From: Mucilaginibacter sp. SMC90 | Lineage (GTDB): Bacteria; Bacteroidota; Bacteroidia; Sphingobacteriales; Sphingobacteriaceae | Direction: 5' to 3' | NCBI RefSeq assembly: GCF_022811725.1 | Contig: NZ_CP094527.1 | Span: 1,364,001 to 1,428,000, forward strand | Length of the DNA: 64,000 nt | In this document: piece after piece, positions 44,741 to 54,603 of the stretch | How positions within the stretch are numbered: the first letter of the stretch is position 1 | How the letters are laid out: each line of letters begins with the position of its first letter | Program-made: the position numbers and the translations under genes | The notes under the pieces: generated by a model | Seen by the model: only the letters and a program-made list of their open reading frames with translations | The model's database searches: none | What the model was told of the DNA's origin: nothing

Positions 44741-46549
44741 TTACCAACCGGTATTTTGAACCATGTTGTTATTTTTCAACACTTCGTCGTTGGGGATCGG
44801 GAACAGGTAATCGCGTTTTTTGAAAACCCGTGTTTCAAGTAGCGTTTTGTTATAAAAGCTATTATCGCTTTTGCTCATGTCCATGCCAAAAAATTGGCCG
44901 GCATCAGTGCTTTCGGCTATTTTCCAGCGGCGTGTATCAAAATATCGCGCGTTTTCAAAGGCAAGTTCAACCCGCCGCTCGGCACGGATAGCCAGGCGCA
45001 TATCGTTTTGATTTGCAGGTGCAGGCAAACCGGCGCTTCCATATGCAGGCACATCTGCACGCTGACGGATTAGGTTAAGATATTTCAAAATATCTGCATC
45101 TCCCGGGGTCGACTCATTAAGTGCTTCAGCATAATCCAGATAGATATTTGCAAGCCTTAACATGATGGCTCCTCTGGCACCGTCACTTTTAGTAACATCT
45201 TTACGCACGGTATAACCAGTTGGTGTAACATCTGATGTACTTTGTGAGCGCCCGGAGTTTCCGTTTAAAGTAAAATCGGTAATAAGCGTTGAACCTGATA
45301 CCTGGTTTAACCAGTAGCTGTTGGTATACGTTACGCCTACATAAAAACGAGCTTCGCGGCCTACCCATGGGTTAAAGGTGTTTCTGGCTGCCACATCAAA
45401 AGGTGCTTTAAAGCTTGAAAAACCAGTTGAAACATAGCCGGATGACTGATCTGTGATAGGCAAACCGTTGGCCATAAAATAAGCGTCAACCATGGTTTGT
45501 GTTACACCCAATGCACCACCACCCTGGTTAGCAGAACTTGGCGTAGCGGCCCCAACGTGTTTGGGGGTACGGTCATACTGTGTATAGCTGCCACTATTTG
45601 ACCGCGCAAAGATCCACTCACTATTCCAATCGGTAGTTACAACATCCCGGCATGATTTATAGGCAGCCATAAAAGGATCGCTGTCCGTTTCCTGGAAAAG
45701 CTGGTACGTGGTAGGTACAAAAGTGGTAATGAACGATTTGGCGGCAGTAGCTGCGGCTGTCCATTTGGTTACATCAACCGTTTGGCTTATAAGTTGCTTG
45801 CCATCCTTGTTTTTTAAAGCAGCATAATCAGTATTTCCGTTGTAAAGCGGACTGGCTTTCAGCATTAAAGCTTCAACCTTGTAGGCTTTACAAATACCAC
45901 TTGTGATCCTGCCGTATTGTGCCGAATTTGGCGTAGCTTCTAAATCTGCAGCTGCGCCGTCAAGTTCAGAAACCACGAAATCAATACCTTCATCAAATGA
46001 ATTGCGGGGTAATCTTAAATCGGTAATAGGAGCATTAACATCCAATATCTTGTCACCTATAATTGGTACCGGCCCATAAGTACGCAACAACCAGAAGTAG
46101 AAAAGGGCACGCAAACCTCGCGCCTCTGCTTTATAGGTCTTTTTTACGTTAGCATCAACTTCGACCGGGTTAGCACTGTCAATGTTTTGCATAAAATACG
46201 TTGCATTACGTATAGCTATATAATAGGCATTCCAATAAAAGCCCACGTCACCATCGGTATTGCTCCAGGTGCTCGCATTCATATTATTACTATAATTAAA
46301 ATCCCAGTTATATTTAGCCTCATCAGATGATGCTGTCCATGGCCCTGAATTACCTGTACCATTATAGCGCTGCGTTAATTCATTGGGAATAGCACTGTAA
46401 ATATTAGCTAAAAAGTTATCGGTATTGGTTCTGGAAGTAAATATCTTATCAGTTGTGATGATATCATCAGGAACCTGGCTCAAATATTTTTTGCATGAAC
46501 CCAGGCTTAACGCAAGCACACACAAACCTATATATGTATATTTTTTCAT
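44741..46549 (-). CDS. SusD/RagB family nutrient-binding lipoprotein
   Basis: A 602-residue lipoprotein (lipobox LALSLGSC, then KKYLSQVPDD). Family features include the TPR-rich N-terminal half (FLANIYSAIPNE, ARGLRALFYFWLLRTYGPVPI), the late IYLDYAEALNE and ERRVELAFENARYFDTRRWK, and the ending YLFPIPNDEVLKNNNMVQNTGW. SusD proteins form the lid of a SusC barrel and capture oligosaccharides or peptides at the cell surface. It starts 25 bp after the SusC gene, in the same operon. Confidence 0.95.
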   Translation of the reverse strand: MKKYTYIGLCVLALSLGSCKKYLSQVPDDIITTDKIFTSRTNTDNFLANIYSAIPNELTQRYNGTGNSGPWTASSDEAKYNWDFNYSNNMNASTWSNTDGDVGFYWNAYYIAIRNATYFMQNIDSANPVEVDANVKKTYKAEARGLRALFYFWLLRTYGPVPIIGDKILDVNAPITDLRLPRNSFDEGIDFVVSELDGAAADLEATPNSAQYGRITSGICKAYKVEALMLKASPLYNGNTDYAALKNKDGKQLISQTVDVTKWTAAATAAKSFITTFVPTTYQLFQETDSDPFMAAYKSCRDVVTTDWNSEWIFARSNSGSYTQYDRTPKHVGAATPSSANQGGGALGVTQTMVDAYFMANGLPITDQSSGYVSTGFSSFKAPFDVAARNTFNPWVGREARFYVGVTYTNSYWLNQVSGSTLITDFTLNGNSGRSQSTSDVTPTGYTVRKDVTKSDGARGAIMLRLANIYLDYAEALNESTPGDADILKYLNLIRQRADVPAYGSAGLPAPANQNDMRLAIRAERRVELAFENARYFDTRRWKIAESTDAGQFFGMDMSKSDNSFYNKTLLETRVFKKRDYLFPIPNDEVLKNNNMVQNTGW

Positions 46550-46574
46550 TTTCTTTTACTTATCTGTTTATATT

Positions 46575-49500
46575 TTAAAAATTAGCCTGAACACCAAAAG
46601 TTAATGTTCTTACGTTTGGATAAGCAGTACCGTTAGAGGTATTAAGCTCAGGATCCCATAATTTGAAAGGGCTCCAGTATAAAAGGTTCAAACCTTGCAT
46701 ATACACACGGGCAGCTTTGAAACCAATGCTTTTAAGTAAGGGCTTAGGCAGGTTATAACCTACATCGGCAGTTTTTAAGCGAACAAAATCAATGTTTTTA
46801 ACCCACCACGATGATGTTACCGCATTGTTTTTATTGGCGCTGTTGCCGTAAGCCAAACGAGGATAAAAAGCGTTAGGGTTTGGATTTTCAGGCGTCCACC
46901 TGTCTTCCGCTATAGCAAAAAGGTTACTACGCTCGGCACCGGTACTGTTGTTAAACGGAATTATACCGTCGCCGCTCAACAACCTGTCGGCTCCGGCTAC
47001 ACCCTGGAAGAACACGCCGATATAAAAGTTTTTGTATTGCAAATTGAAGCCCAAGCCATAAACAGTTGTAGGCACATCTCCATTACCGATACGAGTAACG
47101 TCATTGGCATCAATTTTACCATCACCATTTAAATCCTTATACCTGATATCGCCGGGGCGTACAGTACCAAGGGCCGATTGCGTAGGGGCCGCATCAATTT
47201 CTGCCTGGTCTTTGAAAAGGCCGGTAGCCACATAACCAAAGGTTGCCAGGTAATTAGTACCTCTTCTTTCCATATATGGATAAGGCTGAGGGGCCTGGTC
47301 ATTTTCAATAACCTTATCGCGGTTATAAGTAAATGTACCGCGTACATCAAGCGTAAACGCACCTATTTTTGTAGGGTTAAGCGCAATAGTAGCATCAATA
47401 CCTTTATTGGTTATGATACCAAGGTTACCCTGAGGCGCGCTCACCAAACCCACGATAGCTGGGATTGAGGCCCTGTCTAAAAACACACCGCTCCTTCTTT
47501 CATGAAACACATCAACCGTTAATGAAAATAGCGATTTAAATGCCTGGATATCTAAGCCCAGGTCCTGTTTGTGTGATCGAGCCCATTGTACGTCGCTGCC
47601 ATAGCTGGTAATTGCGGTACCGCCGTAAGTTGTATTGCCACTGGCCGAACCATTACCAAATGTATAACCGCTTGCACCTGTGCTTACCAATGTGAGGTAA
47701 CCAAACCGCCTGCCATTACCACCTGCCTGTACACCACCATCGCCTACGATGCCGTCAGAATACCTGATTTTAGCAAAGTCGACAATGTCTTTAATAGGCT
47801 CATAAAATTTCTCATTAGATATTACCCATCCTACACCAAAAGATGGAAAAAATCCGAATTTTTTAGCTGGTGCGAAGTTTTCAGAACCGTTATAACCAAA
47901 GTTACCTTCGGCAAAGTATTTATTATCGTACGAGTATGTAACCCTGCCGGCCAAACCCTGGCTGCGGTAAGGGAGCGATCCGGTTAAATCTGTTGCTGAA
48001 TTTAATAGCTGCTCGCGCTGATTAAATAAAGCCAATCCGGTTATGTGGCTCTTTTTACCAAAGCTATGGTCGTAATTTAAAGAAGCTTCGGTATAATACT
48101 GGCGGGTACCGTTAGCATCACCCTGCGGCGCAAAACCAAGCTGATCTGACCCCTGTTGTATTAAATTCAAATTAATTGAACCGTCTGCATTATAAGGATT
48201 AGCCCTGTTTATTTGATACCAGCTTCTTGTACGGGTACGTGAGATAGTGTGAGTATTATAAACGTCAAATGAGTACAATGCACTAAATGACAAGCCCGGA
48301 AGGAAGAATTTCAAATCCTGTGTTAGCCTTGCGTTTGACAAAACCTGATTGGCGAATATGTTTTGATAACCTGTTTGCGTTATCTCTGCATAGGGGTTAG
48401 GCTGTGCGCCGGCCGAGCTTACACCCGGCACCAGGTTACCCGGGTACATAACAGGATAAAGCACTGGATTGGTTTGCATAACATCGGCAAAGGCATTATT
48501 AGGGCTTACACCCGGGTAGTTAGTATTGGCAATGTAACCCTGCACACCCAAATCAAATTTGGTAGTGCTTGTCCAGTTCATGGAAACGTTTGAGGTAAAA
48601 TTGTAACGCTTAAACTTAGTTGTAGCATCATAACTTTGTAAGCCATCTGTTTTCAATAAACTTTCCTCGTCATAATAAGCTCCTGAAATATAATACGTTG
48701 CAGTTTCAGAACCGCCACGGGCACTAAAATTGGCCCTCCTGTTTTGCGCTGTGTTATTAAACAACGCCTTCATCCAGTTTACATTTGGATAAAGGTTAGG
48801 GTCTTCGTTTTTGATGGTTGAGTTGATATAGTTGTTACTATACTCTTTACTTTGACCGCTGGCTAAACGAGCCTCATTTCTTAACATCATGTATTCAATA
48901 CCATCAGTTAATTCGGGAGTTTTGGTAAATGAAGTGATACCCTGGTTATAATTGAACATTAAAACCGGTTTGCTATTGGTACCTTTTTTAGTGTTGATCA
49001 ATATTACACCGTTGGCACCCGCCACACCGTAAACCGCGGTGGCTGATGCATCCTTCAAAATAGTGAATGAAGAAATATCTTCGGCATCAAGACCATTGAT
49101 ATCCCTGCCCTGCACACCATCAATGATAATTAGCGGAGATGCATTATTACTGCCGTTAAATGTAGAGATACCACGGATCCAAAGATCGGCACCGTTTTGG
49201 CCCGGTAAACCCGAACGTTGTACCCCAACCAAACCGCTGATGCGGCCTGCCAGTGTAGCACTCAGGTTAGCAACCGGCTGCTTGATATCCTCAAGGTTTA
49301 CTGTTGATTGTGCACCTACTACACTGATTTTCTTTTGCTGGCCATAGCCTACAACAGCAACCTCATTTAAACTATTGGCAGCTGCCTGCAGGGTGATGGT
49401 AAAGTTAATTTCATCTTTAACAGCTGCGGTAAAAGTTCTGAAGCCGATAAAGCTCACAGAAATTGAATCGCCACGGCTGGCCTGGATGTTGAACCGGCCT

Positions 49501-49724
49501 TTTTCGTTAGTTACTGTAGCCCCTTTAGTTTTAAGATTGCGGACAGTAACGCCCGGTAATGGCAAGTTAAGTTCGTCCTTAACGGTACCGGTTATTTGTA
49601 TTGCCTGATGGCTTTCCTGCGCGCTAACATTCATAACAAACGCCATACACACCAGGGCGATATACATAAGTTTGTTATTCCTCAAGCTCGCAAGAAAAAC
49701 TTTTAAAAGTCGAATTTTTGACAT
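46575..49724 (-). CDS. SusC/RagA family TonB-linked outer-membrane importer
   Basis: About 1049 residues from the ATG at 49724 (MSKIRLLKVFLASLRNNKLMYIALVCMAFVMNVSAQ), preferred because the longer start at 49802 would overlap the discoidin-like gene. After the signal peptide come a carboxypeptidase-regulatory-like domain (ITGTVKDELNLPLPGVTVRN), the plug (LNEVAVVGYGQQKKISVVGAQSTV, IRGIST, PLIIIDGVQGRDI, ILKDASATAVYGVAGANGVILI) and the large barrel ending TFGVQANF. It imports the ligand captured by SusD, energised by TonB. No STN domain is seen, so regulation is likely external to FecR signalling. Confidence 0.95.
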   Translation of the reverse strand: MSKIRLLKVFLASLRNNKLMYIALVCMAFVMNVSAQESHQAIQITGTVKDELNLPLPGVTVRNLKTKGATVTNEKGRFNIQASRGDSISVSFIGFRTFTAAVKDEINFTITLQAAANSLNEVAVVGYGQQKKISVVGAQSTVNLEDIKQPVANLSATLAGRISGLVGVQRSGLPGQNGADLWIRGISTFNGSNNASPLIIIDGVQGRDINGLDAEDISSFTILKDASATAVYGVAGANGVILINTKKGTNSKPVLMFNYNQGITSFTKTPELTDGIEYMMLRNEARLASGQSKEYSNNYINSTIKNEDPNLYPNVNWMKALFNNTAQNRRANFSARGGSETATYYISGAYYDEESLLKTDGLQSYDATTKFKRYNFTSNVSMNWTSTTKFDLGVQGYIANTNYPGVSPNNAFADVMQTNPVLYPVMYPGNLVPGVSSAGAQPNPYAEITQTGYQNIFANQVLSNARLTQDLKFFLPGLSFSALYSFDVYNTHTISRTRTRSWYQINRANPYNADGSINLNLIQQGSDQLGFAPQGDANGTRQYYTEASLNYDHSFGKKSHITGLALFNQREQLLNSATDLTGSLPYRSQGLAGRVTYSYDNKYFAEGNFGYNGSENFAPAKKFGFFPSFGVGWVISNEKFYEPIKDIVDFAKIRYSDGIVGDGGVQAGGNGRRFGYLTLVSTGASGYTFGNGSASGNTTYGGTAITSYGSDVQWARSHKQDLGLDIQAFKSLFSLTVDVFHERRSGVFLDRASIPAIVGLVSAPQGNLGIITNKGIDATIALNPTKIGAFTLDVRGTFTYNRDKVIENDQAPQPYPYMERRGTNYLATFGYVATGLFKDQAEIDAAPTQSALGTVRPGDIRYKDLNGDGKIDANDVTRIGNGDVPTTVYGLGFNLQYKNFYIGVFFQGVAGADRLLSGDGIIPFNNSTGAERSNLFAIAEDRWTPENPNPNAFYPRLAYGNSANKNNAVTSSWWVKNIDFVRLKTADVGYNLPKPLLKSIGFKAARVYMQGLNLLYWSPFKLWDPELNTSNGTAYPNVRTLTFGVQANF

Positions 49725-49774
49725 AGTTTTTTTATTTGTTGATTGAAAGTATTTTGATTGATTAATTGAGTGTT

Positions 49775-50326
49775 TTATTGCGGCACATTGGTTACGCGCC
49801 ACTCAGCCATCTGAAATAAATCATCCCCACCGTTAGCCGTTATATTAAGCCTGTAATAGGTGTAGGTTTTGTCGTTAGCGAACTCGTAATTATTAGTTTG
49901 GCCACGGTCTGCAAAGGTTTCATTGGTACGGGTATCTAATACCGTCCATGCATTACCATCATTTGACCCGGCAAGGTTCCAGTTTTTAGGGTCCCTTTCA
50001 GGCGCGTCATTAGCCGAAGTGAGCGTATAGCTTGTAATATGCTGCGCCTTATTAAATTTTAGCTGGATCCAAAAACTCGGATCGTAGGTAAAAATGAGAA
50101 ACTTGGTTCCTGTGTCGCCATCTGTCACCTTTACCGAACCTTCTGCAGCATTTTTCCCACCCGTATTTTCAATGCTTACAGATAAAGCGCCCTGGGCGGT
50201 TACGTCCTCTGGATCTGGGGGCAACAGGGCATAAGTCCTCTGTTTGTCTTTTTTGCAACCCGAGCAAAATGCAAGGACTAAGCAAAGCATTACCAATGCC
50301 CGCCTGGTTAGTGTTAAAACATTCAT
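49775..50326 (-). CDS. Discoidin-like (F5/8 type C) surface lipoprotein
   Basis: A 183-residue lipoprotein (lipobox LAFCSGC, then KKDKQ). After a short linker it carries one F5/8 type C/galactose-binding-like domain: KVTDGDTGTKFL, PSFWIQLKFNKAQHITSYTLTSANDAPERDPKNWNLAGSNDG, and the last strand YYRLNITANGGDDLFQMAEWRV. Such domains bind carbohydrates or protein glycans at the surface. It is the first gene of the leftward SusCD operon (50 bp before the SusC start), so it probably adds binding capacity for the imported substrate. Confidence 0.85.
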   Translation of the reverse strand: MNVLTLTRRALVMLCLVLAFCSGCKKDKQRTYALLPPDPEDVTAQGALSVSIENTGGKNAAEGSVKVTDGDTGTKFLIFTYDPSFWIQLKFNKAQHITSYTLTSANDAPERDPKNWNLAGSNDGNAWTVLDTRTNETFADRGQTNNYEFANDKTYTYYRLNITANGGDDLFQMAEWRVTNVPQ

Positions 50327-50702
50327 AAATTAATTTGATTGTAGTTAGGAAATTGAAACATATATATTGTTAATTAATAAGCAGTTATGAATAATTACGC
50401 TATAAAAACAAGGCAATAAAAATCCTGTCCGGATATTTCCGGAATGTTTTCGTTCATTCTTTACTGTTAAAGAATAATTACTTCAGAAGAAAAAATAGCG
50501 GCCCTGCAATAGCCTGTACTATCGTTAAAATATGCCAAAGCAATGCCTGATCAGTGTTTTTTACTGATGATTGGAGGGCATAATATTACAATAGTGGATT
50601 TCTTTGAAAATTAAAACAGGTACCTGTAATTCAAAATTGTTTTCATTTGGTGAAGACGGCTAAGTTTAGTTATAAAAAGAAAGATGTATTAAAACCTGTT
50701 TA

Positions 50703-50716
50703 ATAAAACGTTTTAT
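50703..50716. promoter_or_regulatory. Operator-like palindrome 1 (ATAAAACGTTTTAT)
   Basis: A perfect 14-bp palindrome centred on ACGT, in the style of LacI/GalR-family operators. It is the first of three such sites. Confidence 0.55.
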
Positions 50717-50785
50717 CAAACAGATAAAATTGCTGCCTCAAAAAAATCATTCATTAAAAGCGATTTAAGTGAAGTAGAAATACAA

Positions 50786-50799
50786 ATAAAACGTTTTAC
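50786..50799. promoter_or_regulatory. Operator-like palindrome 2 (ATAAAACGTTTTAC)
   Basis: One mismatch from a perfect palindrome, 83 bp from site 1. The sequence between sites 1 and 2 loosely resembles that between sites 2 and 3. Confidence 0.55.
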
Positions 50800-50869
50800 C
50801 AAATGAATAAAACTGATTATTTGCAATAATCTTTCATTGAAAACGAATTTAATGAAAATATTAATATTA

Positions 50870-50883
50870 ATAAAACGTTTTAT
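50870..50883. promoter_or_regulatory. Operator-like palindrome 3 (ATAAAACGTTTTAT)
   Basis: Perfect palindrome identical to site 1, 84 bp from site 2. All three sites lie between the leftward SusCD operon and the rightward DUF1275 gene. Confidence 0.55.
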
Positions 50884-51130
50884 CATTATTTTATTTGACA
50901 TAATTGTCAACATTAATTTCAACGCCTTTCTCAATCTCTTCAGTTTTGCTGTCCGATGATATTTGTTTTCAGATCGGGAGCAGGCAATAGCATTGCGGAC
51001 TTATTGAAAATAGCCTGATCATCAGTATGATAATCTATTTATATGTTTAAAAAGAAATATTAGGTATTTTGCCTGCAGGCTAAAATCCCTTTTGGCGGGT
51101 GTGGTTGCGCACTCATTTAAAAACAATGTC

Positions 51131-51811
51131 ATGGCAAATTCAAACAATATCTGGTATGTAACAATCCTGTTAAGTGCTATTGCCGGCTATTGTGACACCG
51201 TAACTTTTGTAGCGGCGGCTTCCATGTTTTCGGCGCATGTTACCGGTAACTTTATTGTATTCGCCTACCAGATCATTAAAGGGGCTGATCCGCAGGCATG
51301 GATCAAATTGATTTCCTTCCCTGTTTTTGTTATGGCGGTAATAACCGGCGGACGGATAGGATCGGAGACGGGCAAAAGGTACAGGCTATTATTTATTGAA
51401 GGTCTTTTGCTTCTTATTAGCGGGATTTTTGCAGTTTTTGTGAGGCTTTATTTCATCGCCGGCTGGGGGATACACTTCACTGCAATGATGGTGGTATTTG
51501 CCATGGGCCTTCAAAACGCTTTTGGTAAACTTTATGCCAAAGAAACCTATGGCCCAACAACCATGATGACCGGCAACGTAACCCAGGCTTCGCTTGATCT
51601 TGGCAGCTTTATTTTTTCTGTATTTAAGAATACAGTTAGTCTGGATGCTTTAAAAAAGCAAAGCATAACCATAGCAGGCTTTTTAGGTGGCTGCCTCGCA
51701 GGCGCTTTAATGGCGAAAAACTTTGGTTTACCGGCACTCATTGTTCCCGGTTTGTTATTGGTTATATGCTACCTGGGCACTGCCCGGCAAGCGGCCAGTC
51801 AGTTACAATAA
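51131..51811 (+). CDS. DUF1275 (YoaK-like) membrane protein
   Basis: About 226 residues from the ATG at 51131 (MANSNNIWYVTILLSAIAGYCDTVTFV); a longer frame begins at 51092. It has six predicted membrane helices and DUF1275 landmarks: AGYCDTVTF, AAASMFSAHVTGNFIVFAYQ, MGLQNAFGKLYAKETYGPTTMMTGNVTQASLDLG and GGCLAGALMAKNFG. Function unknown; the family is widespread. Single gene, divergent from the SusCD locus. Confidence 0.88.
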   Translation: MANSNNIWYVTILLSAIAGYCDTVTFVAAASMFSAHVTGNFIVFAYQIIKGADPQAWIKLISFPVFVMAVITGGRIGSETGKRYRLLFIEGLLLLISGIFAVFVRLYFIAGWGIHFTAMMVVFAMGLQNAFGKLYAKETYGPTTMMTGNVTQASLDLGSFIFSVFKNTVSLDALKKQSITIAGFLGGCLAGALMAKNFGLPALIVPGLLLVICYLGTARQAASQLQ

Positions 51812-51942
51812 ATCTTTAAAGGTTTAGATTATCTATCAGGCAATTCCATATACCCAAACAAAGCATAAAACATTACTGGTAACGAGACTGTTACACCCTA
51901 AGCAAAACCTAACCGGTATTTTTGAATAAAGCCTCCAGCAAT

Positions 51943-52830
51943 ATGAACCAAATTAAAAAAGAAGATATTAAACAGGAAGTGTTTGACCTGTATGATGATT
52001 ATGCACATAACCGCCTCGACAGGCGTACTTTTATGCAAAAGTTATCAATGTATGCAGTGGGCGGTTTAACTGTAACCGCTTTAATGAGTTTCATGATGCC
52101 CGATTACCACTCGACAGCCGAGGTTAAGACGGATGACCCGGGCTTAAAATCAGGCTATATAAATTACCCTTCGCCCAAAGGTGGCGGAACAATCAAAGGG
52201 CTGTTGTCGGAACCTGCCGACGCAAAAAAGAAGTTAGGGGGCATTGTAGTAGTTCACGAAAACAGGGGCTTAAACCCCTATATTGAAGATGTGGCCAGAA
52301 GGGCCGCCCTTGCGGGTTTTATTACGCTTGCGCCTGATGCACTGAGTCCGTTGGGCGGTTATCCAGGTAATGACGATGAAGGGCGCGCTATGCAGGCAAA
52401 AAGAGATAAAGGACAAATGGAGGAAGATTTTATAGCAGCCTATGAATACCTTAAAAACCATAAAGACTGCAATGGTAAAGTAGGCGTTGTTGGATTTTGC
52501 TATGGCGGAGGAATTGCCAATATGATGGCTGTACGGGTTCCGGATCTGGCTGCCGCTGTTCCCTTTTACGGAAGCCAGCCGGCTATTGAAGACGTTCCTA
52601 AAATTAAGGCACCGCTGATGCTGCATTATGCTGCGCTTGATACCCGGATTACAGAAGGCTGGCCTGCCTATGAAAAGGCTTTAAAAGAAAACGGTAAAAA
52701 ATACCAGGCTTTTATCTATGAAAATGCAAATCATGGCTTCCATAATAACACTACTCCCCGCTATGACAAAGCCGCGGCAGAGTTAGCCTGGAAAAGGACA
52801 AATGACTTTTTTAAAGAGTATTTAAACTAA
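51943..52830 (+). CDS. Dienelactone hydrolase family protein
   Basis: About 295 residues from the ATG at 51943. A TAnnTTTG box at 51917-51924 overlaps the alternative TTG start at 51922, which rules that start out. An N-terminal DRRTFMQKL plus hydrophobic stretch resembles a twin-arginine signal placed ~25 residues in. The dienelactone-hydrolase fold shows C186 in GFCYGGG, Asp in YAALDTRI (~D233) and His in NANHGFH (~H264), a complete Cys-Asp-His triad. Likely hydrolyses a lactone or ester; the substrate is unknown. Single gene. Confidence 0.87.
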   Translation: MNQIKKEDIKQEVFDLYDDYAHNRLDRRTFMQKLSMYAVGGLTVTALMSFMMPDYHSTAEVKTDDPGLKSGYINYPSPKGGGTIKGLLSEPADAKKKLGGIVVVHENRGLNPYIEDVARRAALAGFITLAPDALSPLGGYPGNDDEGRAMQAKRDKGQMEEDFIAAYEYLKNHKDCNGKVGVVGFCYGGGIANMMAVRVPDLAAAVPFYGSQPAIEDVPKIKAPLMLHYAALDTRITEGWPAYEKALKENGKKYQAFIYENANHGFHNNTTPRYDKAAAELAWKRTNDFFKEYLN

Positions 52831-52887
52831 AAGCCAGGTACCCGCCTTTTAGTTTATTCATTAATATTGTGAATGAGGAAAGACGCC

Positions 52888-53154
52888 TTATTCTTTCGGG
52901 GTGTCTTTTTCTTCTTCGTCTTCCCGTTCTACAGTTATCGTACATTCTGTAACCAGGGCGGCAAGGGTGCCTACAGCGGCAAATACAGGTGCAAGTATCA
53001 TCCCAAACAGCCCTACACTTAACGGAAAGGTCATTAACTCCTTACCGTGCTTGTCAGAAATGGTGATCCTGCTGGCTTTGCCTTCGTTAATTATCTCTTT
53101 TATCTTTCCCAATAACGCTTCACCGTTAATTGAAAATGTTTCTTTGGTGCTCAT
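52888..53154 (-). CDS. DUF4342 domain-containing protein
   Basis: About 88 residues from the ATG at 53154 (MSTKETFSINGEALLGKIKEIINEG). It matches DUF4342: RITISDKHGKELMTFPLSVGLFGMILAPVFAAVGTLAALVTECTITVER, with one hydrophobic segment and an acidic tail. Function unknown. A longer frame from 53223 adds residues unlike the family. The 3' end overlaps a hairpin (AAAGACGCC...GGGTGTCTTT) that may terminate both converging genes. Confidence 0.82.
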   Translation of the reverse strand: MSTKETFSINGEALLGKIKEIINEGKASRITISDKHGKELMTFPLSVGLFGMILAPVFAAVGTLAALVTECTITVEREDEEEKDTPKE

Positions 53155-53266
53155 GTTTTTATAAGTTTTATATTTTAGATGAGCATATACTTGCCTTGTT
53201 ACAATATCTGTTAAATATGACAATACAAACCGTTTTTACGGTTAGGCATGATGCATGCTTTCAACT

Positions 53267-54385
53267 TTACAAACTAATTTCCACCTTTTTTCCGGTTTTG
53301 ACCGCGAGGTAAATGGCATCAATTATTTTAAGGTCTTTTACTGCTTCCTCGCCGTTTATTGGTACTACCGGCTTTTTATTGTTAAATATAATCTCAGACA
53401 TTTCGTCCATTTGTACGGTTTGATGTGTGGTAACAGGCTGGTTAAGCTCGCCCAAATGGGTACGGCCTTTAATTGGCCCATAGCCGGTAGAAGGCTGCAT
53501 TTCGGCAAATCCCTTTTCTCCGTCAAGGAAAAAGCGGTCGAGATTGTTCATGTTATAGGTAGACAGGCAGGAAGCTACCGCTCCGCTCGGAAATCCAAAC
53601 TGGAACTGGATGGTTTCATCAACCCCTTCTTTAAATTTCACCGTATCGGTTTTAGTTTCCTGGGCAGTAACCCATACAGGTTCTTCGCCCGTCATGTAGC
53701 GCGATCCATTGATGGCATAAATACCTATATCCATCATTGACCCGCCGCCAGCCAGTTGCTTGTTCAAACGCCACTGTGTAGGATCGCCGATTGTAAACCC
53801 GCATTGGCCCTGAAAAAACCTGATCTTCCCAAATTCGCCATTTTGCCTCATCCTGATCACTTCCAGCGTTTTGGGTTCAAAATGCATCCGGTAGCCAACC
53901 AGCAGCTTTACATTGGCTTTTTTACAGGCGTCAACCATTTCCTGCCCTTCTTTCGCATTAACAGCCATCGGTTTTTCGCATATGGCATGCTTTCCTGCTT
54001 TTGCCACACGGATCACAAAATCACGGTGCAAGCCGTTTGGTGTGATAACATAAACGGCGTCGATATCGGGGTTGTTTTTAATATTGTCAAAGTTCTCGTA
54101 GTTGTAGCAATTTTTTTCGGGGATGCCATATTTGCTTTGCCAGTTTTTAACTTTTGATGGTGTGCCGCTGATTACACCTACAAGTTTAGCTTTGGTACAG
54201 CTTTGCATAGCGTCTGCAACTCTTGTTCCATATCCGCCAAGCCCCATAATAGCTACACGCAATATTGGGCCATCATAAGGCTTTTCAGCTTTATTTATTC
54301 CTTCAGCCCATCCTGAGTACGGTGCAAGTTGCAGGGCCAGGGCAGATAAGCCCAACTTCTGTAAAAAATCACGACGAGAGTTCAT
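53267..54385 (-). CDS. Tat-exported Gfo/Idh/MocA family oxidoreductase
   Basis: About 372 residues from the ATG at 54385 (MNSRRDFLQKLGLSALALQLAPYSGWAEG), which begins a twin-arginine signal. The Rossmann domain shows VAIMGLGGYGTRVADAM, and EKPMA is the catalytic-loop motif (HAICEKPMAVN). The C-terminal domain has GYRMHFEPKTLEVIR and GGGSMMDIGIYAINGSRYM. It is probably an NAD(P)-dependent or tightly bound-NAD(P) sugar oxidoreductase in the periplasm. Single gene. Confidence 0.9.
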   Translation of the reverse strand: MNSRRDFLQKLGLSALALQLAPYSGWAEGINKAEKPYDGPILRVAIMGLGGYGTRVADAMQSCTKAKLVGVISGTPSKVKNWQSKYGIPEKNCYNYENFDNIKNNPDIDAVYVITPNGLHRDFVIRVAKAGKHAICEKPMAVNAKEGQEMVDACKKANVKLLVGYRMHFEPKTLEVIRMRQNGEFGKIRFFQGQCGFTIGDPTQWRLNKQLAGGGSMMDIGIYAINGSRYMTGEEPVWVTAQETKTDTVKFKEGVDETIQFQFGFPSGAVASCLSTYNMNNLDRFFLDGEKGFAEMQPSTGYGPIKGRTHLGELNQPVTTHQTVQMDEMSEIIFNNKKPVVPINGEEAVKDLKIIDAIYLAVKTGKKVEISL

Positions 54386-54513
54386 AGGTATGTTTTTTGG
54401 TTGATGACAATTTACATATTTCCGGGAAATATGCAGGCAAGTCATCTAAATTTTACTCAATACAAGGGCCCGCCCGCCCAAAAGTCTCAAAATGCCCAAC
54501 CTTTTTGCACACA

Positions 54514-54543
54514 AAAGGGCTTCCGGATGGGGGAGGCCTTTTA
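54514..54543 (-). terminator. Terminator-like hairpin after the aminotransferase gene
   Basis: AAAAGG...CCTTTT arms with imperfect pairing between; T-run on the minus strand. It lies ~60 bp after the aminotransferase stop codon. Confidence 0.45.
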
Positions 54544-54603
54544 AACATTGCAGCTGATAAACATTAGCCAGGTAATATTAAGATCACCGGTGAAGGTTGT
54601 TTG

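Larger units (their letters stand above)
50327..51130. other. Long AT-rich intergenic regulatory region
   Basis: About 800 bp without a credible gene separate the divergent SusCD operon and DUF1275. It holds the three ACGT-centred palindromes and a TCCGGA-TATT-TCCGGA element (50428-50443) nearer the SusCD start. A 72-codon leftward frame over the operators has no recognisable features and follows the repeat units. Confidence 0.6.

Noticed and set aside
49724..49802. Longer start for the SusC gene at 49802
   Set aside because: It would overlap the discoidin-like gene and put ~26 non-signal residues before a good signal peptide.
50716..50934. 72-codon leftward frame over the operator region
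   Set aside because: Its repeating KRFI segments come from the ACGTTTTAT palindromes; there is no family signal and it lies in AT-rich non-coding DNA.
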